62,554 bases of DNA from an uncultured Odoribacter sp. Its GTDB lineage: Bacteria; Bacteroidota; Bacteroidia; Bacteroidales; Marinifilaceae. Made by a program: the position numbers and the translations under genes. How positions within the stretch are numbered: the first letter of the stretch is position 1; every line of letters starts with the position of its first letter. The notes beneath the pieces were generated by a model, which saw only the letters and a program-made list of their open reading frames with translations, had not been told where the DNA came from and ran no database searches. This document shows positions 1 through 8,047 of this stretch, piece by piece. Location of the stretch: positions 1 through 62,554 of the forward strand of contig CAJUQA010000009.1 of the NCBI GenBank assembly GCA_910588375.1, written 5' to 3'.

Positions 1-1952
1 AAGCGCGGGTTGCCAATAACAACTTTGCTACCATGAAGAGAGGGGATTACGTGTTTGGGGACATTGCCCAACCGAGTTGTCGGAACGGTATTGTGTTTAT
101 TGAGCAACGGAAAGCAAATACTCCTGTCGTGTTCGGTAATAACCTTAATCCCGCTAATGACCTCTTTAGTACAGATGACGGTCAAACGTTAGCTTGTAAT
201 TATATGAGTATCGAGGATATGATTGCTTATTGCAGTTGGAGCGGTTTACGTCCGATGAGTGAGTTGGAATACGAAAAAGCGTGCAGACGCTTCTATCCCC
301 AAGTACCCGATAAAGGGGAATACGCCTGGAATACAAATAATGGAGTGAATCGTCTTTCTTCTCTTAGTGATTTAAATTTCCGGGGAGACGAGAGGGAACA
401 GGCTTTGAGTTACTTGAAGAACGTGAATAGCGGTACGACCAATAGTATCAACGGCCCCGTACGTTGCGGCTTGTTTGCTACGTCATCTACAAATCAAACA
501 CAGGCAGGTGCGACCTATTGGGCCGTTATGGAAATGAGCGGGAATTTAAAGGAATTATGCGTAAGTGTCGGAAATCCCAATTTCAATGGCGGTAGCTCCG
601 GGACGGGCGTGTATAACCCTGCTTATTGGAATACGTCAGTGGGTAGCTATGGCGTGCGCGGCGGAGGCTTTAACAGTGCGGATGATTTACTGAGGACTTC
701 CGACCGCACGGAAGCAATGAATTACTTCACGACGATTACCCAACGGGACAGTACCGTAGGATTCCGCGGAGTATACAGCCTGTCGGGAATTGAAATCAAC
801 GGTGGGGAAATAGAGGCAACCCCGATAACTATATGTCCGGATACAGAGGAAGAAGTGGAGCTGCGGAATCTGCAAGATGCCTTTTGTATAGAGTTCCCCG
901 ATATGCGTTTTCAATACAATTGGTATGTCAAAAAACCGGGCGAAGCAAAATATGAGTTGATTGAAAATGCCGGAGGAGAGTCCTTAGTTTATAATGAATT
1001 TAAAAATAATACCGCTTCAGCTGTAACATACCTATTTAAAAGAACCGGAATATGTACCATGGGTGTGGCAGAAAGCAATGAAGTGAGCATTACGGTAGGT
1101 ATAAAACCTGTAAATGCACCCTCTCTTCCACCAAGTTATAGTTCAATCATAGGTGTTTCGTTTACGTTACCTTGCATTACATCCGGTACAGAAGAAGTAG
1201 AATGGAAGGCTCCGGACGGCAACACAATGGCTTGTAATTCCATTACTTTGACGGCAACAGCTACTCCCCAAACCTATCAAGTCTATTTTGTCAATGAATA
1301 CGGATGCAAAGGAGATGCGACAGAAGTGATTATCAAGGGGTATTCCGGTTTGTCTTCTATTCCGAAACACGCAAAAGAGTACCAGACGTTGGGTGCGACA
1401 GAAAACGGTGTATACATTATCGACCCGGACGGTCCCGGCGGTAATGCTCCTCTACCCGTATATTGCAATATGACCAGTGAAGGCGGCGGATGGATGTTGG
1501 TGGTGAACAGTTTAATGACGACATCCGTTTCCAGTCTTTATACAACCGGTACTTATAATGCACCTCATTTGGGAAATATCAATCAACCGCACAAATATAC
1601 GGACGCCTGGATTAATTTGATTGCATTCAGTATGTATTGGACGGAAGCACTGGATGGTTGTAATAAAATCGAAAATTCTTATTGGAAAGCATCCGAATGT
1701 ATTGGTGGCGGAGTATTTGCAACAACCGGAGGAGGAAGCTATTGTTGTTACAAGAGGTATGGTAATGCTGCCATGACAACAGGATTTCAAGAAGGTATCG
1801 CACGTTTAAGAACAATGATGTTTACTAACGATAGAGCTAGTAATGCTCATATCATGTGGCCTCATAGTAATAGGTATATTTATGTGAATTGGGGAAAATC
1901 TTGTCCTGCCAACGCAAAAACAAAATGGGAATACCGCATTTGGGTCAGATAG
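1..1952 (+). CDS. Modular surface protein, SUMF1-like core with fibrinogen-like C-terminus (5' partial)
   Basis: The 5' end lies outside the window: the frame is already open at base 3 and the residues before the ATG at 33 match the paralog at 13600-17052, so that ATG is internal. What remains is most of a formylglycine-generating-enzyme-like (SUMF1, C-type-lectin fold) domain to about base 790, closing with RGGGF and GFRG. An Ig-like stretch (about 895-1110), a second cysteine-containing beta stretch (to about 1340) and a fibrinogen-like domain (1350-1952; GVYIIDPDG, PVYCNM, GGGWMLV, final WEYRIWVR) follow. In bacteria such folds usually serve ligand binding at the cell surface; no enzymatic role is claimed. 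A terminator follows the stop. Domain calls are from motif recognition; the ligand is unknown. Confidence 0.8.
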   Translation, partial: ARVANNNFATMKRGDYVFGDIAQPSCRNGIVFIEQRKANTPVVFGNNLNPANDLFSTDDGQTLACNYMSIEDMIAYCSWSGLRPMSELEYEKACRRFYPQVPDKGEYAWNTNNGVNRLSSLSDLNFRGDEREQALSYLKNVNSGTTNSINGPVRCGLFATSSTNQTQAGATYWAVMEMSGNLKELCVSVGNPNFNGGSSGTGVYNPAYWNTSVGSYGVRGGGFNSADDLLRTSDRTEAMNYFTTITQRDSTVGFRGVYSLSGIEINGGEIEATPITICPDTEEEVELRNLQDAFCIEFPDMRFQYNWYVKKPGEAKYELIENAGGESLVYNEFKNNTASAVTYLFKRTGICTMGVAESNEVSITVGIKPVNAPSLPPSYSSIIGVSFTLPCITSGTEEVEWKAPDGNTMACNSITLTATATPQTYQVYFVNEYGCKGDATEVIIKGYSGLSSIPKHAKEYQTLGATENGVYIIDPDGPGGNAPLPVYCNMTSEGGGWMLVVNSLMTTSVSSLYTTGTYNAPHLGNINQPHKYTDAWINLIAFSMYWTEALDGCNKIENSYWKASECIGGGVFATTGGGSYCCYKRYGNAAMTTGFQEGIARLRTMMFTNDRASNAHIMWPHSNRYIYVNWGKSCPANAKTKWEYRIWVR

Positions 1953-1987
1953 GTTTAGTCAAATTACAACAAAAAATAAGAAAAATC

Positions 1988-2020
1988 ATATAGGGGATAA
2001 AAAATTATCCCCTATATTTT
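1988..2020 (+). terminator. Rho-independent terminator after the first surface-protein gene
   Basis: A perfect 13-bp stem (1988-2000 with 2005-2017) around an AAAA loop ends in a short T run, 35 bases after the stop codon at 1952. Confidence 0.75.
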
Positions 2021-2029
2021 ATCTATTGC

Positions 2030-2180
2030 AAATCAAAGAAACCTTCCACGCATTAGGTATGGCAGTCAGATTGCTCGCAGCTATGACTTGCATATCGCGA
2101 TGACCATTAAGCGCCAATACCGGTAGACGTATTTCCGAAATTATCAAAGCAGGGTCGTAATCCAAAAAGATAGAAAGAAT
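2030..2180 (-). pseudogene. Fragment of an alpha/beta hydrolase (C-terminal part)
   Basis: Read on the minus strand from about 2180 down to 2030, one frame gives about 50 residues including IFLDYDPALI, LPVLALNGHRDMQV and ASNLTAIPNA. This matches the stretch around the catalytic Asp of alpha/beta hydrolases (typically YDP...CPVLALNG.KD.QV...NL..I). No start codon and no rest of the enzyme is present, and the frame is followed by unrelated sequence towards the terminator at 1988-2020. It is best read as a relic of a gene mostly lost by deletion or rearrangement next to the surface-protein gene. Confidence 0.6.
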
Positions 2181-2199
2181 AAAAATCAAATAAAACTGC

Positions 2200-2207
2200 T
2201 ATTTTTG
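2200..2207 (+). promoter_or_regulatory. Promoter -7 element for the sigma-54 activator gene
   Basis: TATTTTTG is an exact match to the Bacteroidetes -7 consensus TAnnTTTG and lies 26 bases before the ATG at 2234. No clear TTTG is seen at the -33 spacing. Confidence 0.55.
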
Positions 2208-2233
2208 CAGTGGTTTGAAATGGAAGGATCGGT

Positions 2234-3469
2234 ATGGAAAATTTGCAGGCTATTAAACAGCGTTTCGAGATAATCGGCAATAATGACGGTTTAAACCGGG
2301 CTATTGATGTTGCCACTCAAGTGGCCCCGACGGATTTATCGGTGTTGATTACCGGTGAAAGCGGTGTAGGGAAAGAGATTTTTCCCCGGATTATCCACAG
2401 TTACAGTGCACGCAAACATGCTTCTTATATCGCTGTCAATTGCGGAGCGATTCCGGAGGGAACAATCGATTCGGAGTTGTTCGGACATGAGAAAGGTGCT
2501 TTTACAGGTGCCCTGTCCGACCGGAAAGGATATTTCGAGGTAACGGACGGCGGTACTATTTTCCTTGACGAGGTGGGGGAACTCCCGCTTGCCACCCAAT
2601 CCCGGTTGCTTCGCGTGTTGGAGACGGGAGAATTTATCCGGGTGGGTTCTTCCAAGGTGTTGAAGACCAATGTGCGGGTTATCGCCGCCACCAATGTCAA
2701 TATTCCTGCCGCTATCAAAAACGGTAAGTTTCGCGAGGATTTGTATTACCGGTTGAACACGATTCCCATTTCGATTCCTCCTTTACGGGAGCGAAAAAGC
2801 GATATACCCCTGCTATTCCGGAAGTTTGCCGCCGATTTTGCAGAGAAGTACCGCATGCCGGCAATCCGTCTGACAGAAGATGCAATCCTGTTGCTCGAAG
2901 AATACCGTTGGCCGGGCAATATCCGCCAGCTCAAAAATATTACGGAACAGATTTCAATTATTGAGCAGGAACGGGATGTAAATGCCGCCACGCTGAAAAA
3001 ATATCTTCCCGAAGATAAAGCTGTTTTACCGGCTTTGGCAACAGTGGCGGAACAACATGAAAACAGTTTTGCGTCGGAACGGGAAATCCTCTATAAAATC
3101 CTTTTCGATATGAAAAAGGATATGAATGATTTGAAAAAGCTGGTTTACGGTATGCTTGAAAAAGGCGAGCCTGCCCATTCTTCCGTGTCTGAACCTATCA
3201 CATCACTGATTGTCAGAGACCAATATGCCTCTCCCCAACCGGAACTCATTAAAACCAATATTCTCCCCAATGAGCACCGGCATGCTTCCATTCAGGAGAC
3301 GGAAGCCGTGATTGAGGAGTCGTTTTCTATCGAGGAGAAAGAGAAGGAACTGATAAGCAAGGCCCTTGAAAAAAATCACGGCAAACGGAAGCTGGCTGCC
3401 AAGGATTTAGGGATTTCGGAAAGGACTCTGTACAGGAAGTTGAAAGAGTATAATCTTGAAAATTTTTAA
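2234..3469 (+). CDS. Sigma-54-dependent transcriptional activator (AAA+ and Fis-type HTH)
   Basis: Bacterial enhancer-binding protein that would remodel RpoN-RNA polymerase at -24/-12 promoters by ATP hydrolysis. Visible motifs: Walker A GESGVGKE (residues 41-48), the sigma-54-contacting loop GAFTGA (88-93), Walker B TIFLDEVGE (about 108-116), and a Fis-type helix-turn-helix at the end (about 376-411, LAAKDLGISERTLYRKLKEY). The AAA+ domain starts almost at residue 1, so there is no receiver, GAF or PAS sensor; control must come through its amount, a partner or the roughly 125-residue linker (about 240-370). It is the first gene of the lptE-secG-groESL block, an order I know from other Bacteroidetes. 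Its targets cannot be read from the sequence. Confidence 0.9.
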   Translation: MENLQAIKQRFEIIGNNDGLNRAIDVATQVAPTDLSVLITGESGVGKEIFPRIIHSYSARKHASYIAVNCGAIPEGTIDSELFGHEKGAFTGALSDRKGYFEVTDGGTIFLDEVGELPLATQSRLLRVLETGEFIRVGSSKVLKTNVRVIAATNVNIPAAIKNGKFREDLYYRLNTIPISIPPLRERKSDIPLLFRKFAADFAEKYRMPAIRLTEDAILLLEEYRWPGNIRQLKNITEQISIIEQERDVNAATLKKYLPEDKAVLPALATVAEQHENSFASEREILYKILFDMKKDMNDLKKLVYGMLEKGEPAHSSVSEPITSLIVRDQYASPQPELIKTNILPNEHRHASIQETEAVIEESFSIEEKEKELISKALEKNHGKRKLAAKDLGISERTLYRKLKEYNLENF

Positions 3470-3525
3470 CTCCCGGAGAGTGTTTTCCACGGAATGGGAT
3501 GTTTTATTTTCCGACTCTTAATTAC

Positions 3526-3533
3526 TATATTTG
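3526..3533 (+). promoter_or_regulatory. Promoter -7 element for lptE
   Basis: TATATTTG matches TAnnTTTG exactly, 22 bases before the ATG at 3556. Because the element sits inside a longer in-frame reading (possible ATG at 3499), it argues for the start at 3556. Confidence 0.55.
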
Positions 3534-3555
3534 TCCGAAATATACATATCAATAT

Positions 3556-4077
3556 ATGAGATATCTGAAAATTGTTTTCTTTACGTTGCTGATTGTCAGC
3601 TGCTGCGGGTCGTGCAAGCTGGCTTCCATCAGTTATTCCATGACGGGAGCATCCATCTCGCCGGAGGTAAAGACTTTTTCTGTGGATTATTTTCAGAATA
3701 AAGCCCTGCTGGTTGTGCCTTATCTGAGCACTTTGTTCACTGAGAAATTAAAAACTTATATGCGGACAAAAACCAGTCTGAAAGAAATGACGGATAATAA
3801 CGGCGATATCCGTTTTTCAGGCGAGATTGTAGGCTATTATCAGAAACCGATAGATATACAGCGGGACGAGATCGCCACTTCCAACCGTCTGACTATTGAA
3901 ATCCGCGTAAAATATATCAATACGAAGGATGATAAGTATGATTTCGATTCCCGGTTTTCCAATTATGCCGATTATGATATAAATGCCGATTTTGACGCAA
4001 TAGAGGAGGATTTGATTACCCAGATTTTAGATAAAATCATTGATGATATCTACAACAAGGCGTTAGTAAACTGGTAG
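3556..4077 (+). CDS. lptE: LptE-like LPS-assembly lipoprotein
   Basis: About 173 residues. The start at 3556 (MRYLKIVFF) is chosen because it gives a clean lipoprotein signal peptide with cysteines in a lipobox-like stretch (LIVSCCGSC) and because a promoter element lies just upstream. LptE is the outer-membrane lipoprotein that plugs and assembles the LptD barrel for lipopolysaccharide export. The mature part (SISYSMTGASISPEVKTFSV, then a region about reaching ELKTYMRTKTSL-like residues) resembles the Bacteroidetes LptE family, which is poorly conserved, so position between the sigma-54 activator and secG carries much of the weight. An ATG at 3499 would add 19 residues and hide the signal peptide. 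Confidence 0.8.
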   Translation: MRYLKIVFFTLLIVSCCGSCKLASISYSMTGASISPEVKTFSVDYFQNKALLVVPYLSTLFTEKLKTYMRTKTSLKEMTDNNGDIRFSGEIVGYYQKPIDIQRDEIATSNRLTIEIRVKYINTKDDKYDFDSRFSNYADYDINADFDAIEEDLITQILDKIIDDIYNKALVNW

Positions 4078-4098
4078 AACTGAAAAACGAGGAAATAA

Positions 4099-5301
4099 AT
4101 GAGAGCGGACAAACTGATCGAATTGATCTGTCACCCTGAAAGTAGCAACAGGGAGGACTTGCTGGAGTTGGAAACTCTGGTGAGCCGCTATCCTTATTTC
4201 CAATCGGCCAGGCTTCTTTATCTGAAAGCATTGAACAGTTTTTCCTCGACCCGTTTCCGCAATGAACTGAAATCAAGCAGTATATATATTACCGACCACA
4301 AGCAGTTTTACAAATACCTGAACAATTTATTAGAGTTCGATTATTTGCAACCTGTTTCTTCCGAGGCTCCGGATTCTCTTTCCAATATTGTGAGTGACCG
4401 TATTCGGGAAATCAACGGTTATATTACCGTCAATACAGTCGGTATTCCTGCCAACAAGGAAACTGCGAAGGAGGATGAAAGACGGGAAAGGGAGCATATT
4501 CTCCAGGTGGATTTTCCTCAGCCCGCTCCCCCTGCTCCTGCGCCGGTACCGCCACAATTTATGAGTGCGCAGAATAATCCGGAAGGAGAAATTATATCCA
4601 ATCCTATCTTTTTGGATAATATACCCGGCGTGGTCAGTGATTACTCGGATTATGAAAGCAGCGAACCTCAGCAACAACCCGTATATGAAGTTGTGGAGCA
4701 GCGCGGGGCAAGCAATTATCAGATAGAAGTCGTCCCGCGTACAGAACAACCGCCGGTAGCCGAAGAAGCGGAAACGTCCGTTCAGAGAAGTTACATGAAT
4801 TCTATCGAATTGATTCAGGAGGATGAATTCATCGAACCGGTAGCGGAAACAGCCAAAGAAGTAGAGGCAGAGGTTTCCCATTCCACCGAAAATGCAAAAA
4901 GTCAGATTTCTTTGCAGGAGTTGCCGGAGATGTTGGGAGAATACCGGCTTGAGGACGACACGCCTTATGAGGAAGAACCTACAGTCAGTGAATTGGCGGC
5001 ATGGGTCAATAAAAAGAAAAAAGCCGATAAAAATAAGCTTATCGATAAGTTCATCACGGAAGAGCCTACTATCCCGCGCGGCAATTTAGACACGGTGGAA
5101 GACCGAGACCTGTCGGAAGAAAGCGGCACAGAAAAAGAGGACCTGTTCTCCGAAACGCTGGCTAAGATCTATATTAAGCAACAGTTATACGAAAAAGCGA
5201 TAGCAACTTATATAAAATTAAGTTTGAAATATCCGGAAAAAAGTGTTTACTTTGCACACCGTATTGAAAAAATAAAAGCAAAATTAAATAATAACGAATA
5301 A
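4099..5301 (+). CDS. Hypothetical protein with C-terminal TPR-like helices
   Basis: 400 residues, no signal peptide or membrane segment. The N-terminal 110 residues are helical (LIELICHPESSNREDL, SRYPYFQSARLLYLKAL). A long acidic, Pro/Gln/Glu-rich low-complexity middle follows (about 130-330), and a tetratricopeptide-like pair of helices closes it (IYIKQQLYEKAIATYIKLSL, YFAHRIEKIK). It sits 21 bases after lptE and 2 bases before secG, so it is almost surely co-transcribed with them. A role as a scaffold in envelope biogenesis is possible from context only; no function is known to me. Confidence 0.8.
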   Translation: MRADKLIELICHPESSNREDLLELETLVSRYPYFQSARLLYLKALNSFSSTRFRNELKSSSIYITDHKQFYKYLNNLLEFDYLQPVSSEAPDSLSNIVSDRIREINGYITVNTVGIPANKETAKEDERREREHILQVDFPQPAPPAPAPVPPQFMSAQNNPEGEIISNPIFLDNIPGVVSDYSDYESSEPQQQPVYEVVEQRGASNYQIEVVPRTEQPPVAEEAETSVQRSYMNSIELIQEDEFIEPVAETAKEVEAEVSHSTENAKSQISLQELPEMLGEYRLEDDTPYEEEPTVSELAAWVNKKKKADKNKLIDKFITEEPTIPRGNLDTVEDRDLSEESGTEKEDLFSETLAKIYIKQQLYEKAIATYIKLSLKYPEKSVYFAHRIEKIKAKLNNNE

Positions 5302-5303
5302 CT

Positions 5304-5666
5304 ATGTATACAGCAATTTCCGTTTTAATCGTAATAGTCTGCGTATTGCTGATTCTGATTGTATTGGTACAAAACTCCAAAGGCGGAGGGTTGGCCTCTT
5401 CATTCGCTTCATCAAACCAGATCATGGGAGTGAGAAAAACAACCGATTTCTTAGAAAAAGCCACCTGGACGCTGGCAGGTGCCATGCTTGTACTTTGTGT
5501 GATTGCAGCATTGGCTATTCCGAGAGGCGAAGTGGGAGGCAAATCGGCTATTCAGGATCAAATTCAGAAAGCTCCTGCCAACCAGATTATTCCTTCTTTC
5601 GGAACGGAACAAGGAGCTGCCGAGAGTACACCGGCAACTACAGAACCTGCTCCCGCCGGAGAATAA
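5304..5666 (+). CDS. secG: Preprotein translocase subunit SecG
   Basis: 120 residues with two membrane segments (about 4-22 and 50-72) separated by the family's conserved glycine-rich cytoplasmic loop (VQNSKGGGLASSF), followed by a Pro/Ala/Glu-rich tail. SecG binds SecYE and helps SecA-driven translocation across the inner membrane. The gene starts 2 bases after the upstream stop and is closed by a strong terminator, so it ends the operon. The Ala/Pro tail after about residue 90 is longer than in the E. coli protein. Confidence 0.92.
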   Translation: MYTAISVLIVIVCVLLILIVLVQNSKGGGLASSFASSNQIMGVRKTTDFLEKATWTLAGAMLVLCVIAALAIPRGEVGGKSAIQDQIQKAPANQIIPSFGTEQGAAESTPATTEPAPAGE

Positions 5667-5692
5667 AAACAATAACGGAAAATCCGTATAAA

Positions 5693-5727
5693 AATGTCAG
5701 TATGTCAGTCATACTGACATTTTTTTT
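5693..5727 (+). terminator. Rho-independent terminator after secG
   Basis: A perfect 12-bp stem (5693-5704 with 5710-5721), a 5-base loop and a run of eight T follow the secG stop by 27 bases. It separates the lptE-secG unit from groESL. Confidence 0.88.
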
Positions 5728-5830
5728 GCTTTTTTGTCATTCTCTCCTTTTAAGCAGTTTTTTACAAAAACACTTTTATTTTCAGTTATTTATATGAATC
5801 CGGAGATTCCTTTCTCCATTTCCCCTTGTT

Positions 5831-5847
5831 TTGGCACGAAATATGAT
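5831..5847 (+). promoter_or_regulatory. Sigma-54-like -24/-12 sequence upstream of groES
   Basis: The bases TTGGCACG at 5831-5838 match the -24 part of the sigma-54 consensus. With correct spacing the -12 part reads TGA where TGC is expected, so the near-invariant GC is GA. It lies about 88 bases before groES. No CIRCE-type inverted repeat (TTAGCACTC-N9-GAGTGCTAA) and no exact TAnnTTTG are visible between 5728 and 5934. Treat as a candidate only. Confidence 0.3.
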
Positions 5848-5934
5848 TAATCCTTTTACGAATCGCGGGAAGCAAAATGTAACCGCACAAGCTTAAAAAC
5901 GTAAAAATTAATTATAAACTTAAAAAACAAGATC

Positions 5935-6204
5935 ATGACACTAAAAACCGTACTTAACAAAGTGATTGTTGAGCCTGCTGAAGCAGAAACCGTGACCAAA
6001 GGTGGAATTATCATCCCCGATACAGCTCAGGAGAAACCTCAGAAAGGGAAAGTCATTGCTACCGGAAACGGGAAATCCGATGAGCCGATGGAAGTAAAAG
6101 CCGGCGATACCGTGTTGTTCGGCAAATACTCCGGAACGGAAATCCACATCGATGACAAAAAATATTTAGTGATGAATCAATCCGATATTTTAGTAATATT
6201 ATAA
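5935..6204 (+). CDS. groES: Co-chaperonin GroES
   Basis: 89 residues, the usual bacterial length (about 90-97). It forms the heptameric lid of the GroEL folding chamber in the cytoplasm. Seen: the N-terminal LNKVIVEPAEAE strand, the mobile-loop region TVTKGGIIIPDTAQEKPQKG with the hydrophobic III contact for GroEL, and the closing YLVMNQSDILVIL. It precedes groEL by 13 bases, forming the classical two-gene operon. Confidence 0.96.
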   Translation: MTLKTVLNKVIVEPAEAETVTKGGIIIPDTAQEKPQKGKVIATGNGKSDEPMEVKAGDTVLFGKYSGTEIHIDDKKYLVMNQSDILVIL

Positions 6205-6217
6205 AAACAAACTAATC

Positions 6218-7846
6218 ATGGCAAAAGAAATAAAATTCAATATTGAAGCCCGCGACCTGATGAAAAAAGGCGTGGACGAACTGGCAAACGCAGTAAAAGT
6301 AACTCTCGGACCGAAAGGCCGGAATGTGGTTATCGAAAAGAAGTTCGGTGCTCCCCACATCACGAAAGACGGTGTGAGCGTAGCTAAAGAAATCGAACTG
6401 GCAGATCCGTATGCCAATATCGGCGCCCAGATGGTGAAGGAAGTTGCCTCCAAAACGGGTGACGATGCCGGAGACGGTACCACAACCGCTACCATCCTGG
6501 CACAGTCTATTATTAACGTAGGATTGAAAAACGTTACTGCCGGAGCCAATCCGATGGAACTGAAAAGAGGTATCGACAAAGCTGTTAGCGCTGTTGTGAA
6601 GAATCTTGAAAGCCAGAAAGAGGAAGTAGGCAACAATTTCGAGAAAATCCGTCAGGTGGGACGTATCTCTGCCAACGGCGACGAAACCATCGGTAACCTG
6701 ATTGCCGAAGCAATGGAAAAAGTGGGCATCGAAGGTGTTATCACGGTTGAAGAAGCCAAAGGTACGGAAACCGAAGTGAAGACAGTAGGCGGTATGCAGT
6801 TCGACCGCGGTTACATTTCTCCGTATTTCGTAACAGACAGCGAAAAAATGGTTTGCGAGTTCGAAAATCCGTACATCCTGCTTTACGACAAGAAGATTTC
6901 TTCCATGAAGGAATTGCTTCCCGTATTGGAACCGGTGGCACAATCCGGCCGCGCCCTGTTGATTATCGCAGAAGATGTGGAAAGTGAAGCATTGGCTACA
7001 TTGGTTGTAAACCGTCTGAGAGGTTCATTGAAAATCGCTGCCGTAAAAGCTCCGGGATTCGGTGACCGCCGCAAGGAGATGCTGGAAGATATCGCTATCC
7101 TGACGGGAGGTGTTGTAACTTCAGAAGACAAAGGTCTGAAATTGGAGAACCTCACTATCGATATGTTGGGTCGCGCTGACAAAGTAAGCATCGACAAAGA
7201 AAATACAACCATTGTAAAAGGTGCCGGAAAGAAAGAATTTATCCAGGAAAGAATTGAACAAATCAAGAAATTGATTGAAAACTCAACTTCCGACTATGAT
7301 AAAGAAAAATTGAAAGAACGTCTGGCAAAACTTTCCGGTGGAGTAGCCGTTCTTTATGTAGGTGCCGCTTCCGAAGTGGAAATGAAAGAGAAGAAAGACC
7401 GCATCGACGATGCTCTGCATGCCACCCGTGCTGCCAGTGAGGAAGGTATCGTACCGGGAGGTGGTGTGGCATACATCCGTGCCCAGGCTGCTTTAGACGG
7501 TTTGAAAGGGGAAACCGAAGACGAACAGACCGGTATCGAAATTATCCGTCGCGCTATTGAGGAGCCGTTGCGTCAGATTGCTTTCAACGCAGGTGTGGAA
7601 GGTGCCGTTGTCGTAAACAAAGTACGCGAAGGCAAAGGCGATTTCGGATACAATGCCCGTAAAGACGTATATGAAGATATGAAGAAGGCCGGAGTCATCG
7701 ACCCGAAGAAAGTGACCCGTGTTGCTTTGGAAAATGCGGCTTCTATCGCCGGCATGTTCCTGACCACGGAATGCGTATTGGTGGAAGAGAAGAAAGACGA
7801 GCCCGCAGCTCCCGCCATGGGTGGCGGCATGCCGGGAATGATGTAA
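6218..7846 (+). CDS. groEL: Chaperonin GroEL
   Basis: 542 residues. The tetradecameric ATP-driven folding chamber for cytoplasmic proteins. Seen: VTLGPKGRNVV near residue 30, the nucleotide-binding GDGTTTAT near residue 87, the apical-domain stretch with RGYISPYFVTD, the equatorial VPGGGVAYIRA, and the Gly/Met-rich tail GGGMPGMM typical of the main housekeeping copy. Downstream lies a good terminator. Confidence 0.98.
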   Translation: MAKEIKFNIEARDLMKKGVDELANAVKVTLGPKGRNVVIEKKFGAPHITKDGVSVAKEIELADPYANIGAQMVKEVASKTGDDAGDGTTTATILAQSIINVGLKNVTAGANPMELKRGIDKAVSAVVKNLESQKEEVGNNFEKIRQVGRISANGDETIGNLIAEAMEKVGIEGVITVEEAKGTETEVKTVGGMQFDRGYISPYFVTDSEKMVCEFENPYILLYDKKISSMKELLPVLEPVAQSGRALLIIAEDVESEALATLVVNRLRGSLKIAAVKAPGFGDRRKEMLEDIAILTGGVVTSEDKGLKLENLTIDMLGRADKVSIDKENTTIVKGAGKKEFIQERIEQIKKLIENSTSDYDKEKLKERLAKLSGGVAVLYVGAASEVEMKEKKDRIDDALHATRAASEEGIVPGGGVAYIRAQAALDGLKGETEDEQTGIEIIRRAIEEPLRQIAFNAGVEGAVVVNKVREGKGDFGYNARKDVYEDMKKAGVIDPKKVTRVALENAASIAGMFLTTECVLVEEKKDEPAAPAMGGGMPGMM

Positions 7847-7865
7847 TTCCCTTTACCTATATTCT

Positions 7866-7898
7866 AAAAACGGTCGGAATATATTCCGGCCGTTTTTT
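7866..7898 (+). terminator. Terminator after groEL
   Basis: A stem of about 13 bp with one G-U pair (AACGGTCGGAATA with TATTCCGGCCGTT) followed by a run of T, about 20 bases after the groEL stop. Confidence 0.82.
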
Positions 7899-7982
7899 TA
7901 TGGGATTTACAACATGACAATTCAGCATGAATTAGTCAACTTGGCGGAAGTAAAAAAATCTTAATTATTGTAGGTTAATATT

Positions 7983-8012
7983 TTTGTAATCGGGAGGAGT
8001 TTTTTATTTTTA
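7983..8012 (+). promoter_or_regulatory. Promoter for the Na/Pi cotransporter pair
   Basis: TTTG (7983-7986), 18 bases, then TATTTTTA (8005-8012), which matches TAnnTTTG except for the last base. It lies 35 bases before the ATG at 8048. Confidence 0.45.
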
Positions 8013-8047
8013 CCGTCACTAAAAATTGAATCTAAAAAACAGCTCCC

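Noticed and set aside
558..692. Active diversity-generating retroelement target
   Set aside because: No reverse transcriptase or template repeat is in the window, and conserved codons around the hotspot have many synonymous changes; kept only as a comparison.
5728..5934. CIRCE/HrcA operator before groES
   Set aside because: No TTAGCACTC-N9-GAGTGCTAA or close relative is present.
6212..6943. 243-codon open frame opposite groEL
   Set aside because: Shadow of groEL; Phe/His-rich translation without domain features.
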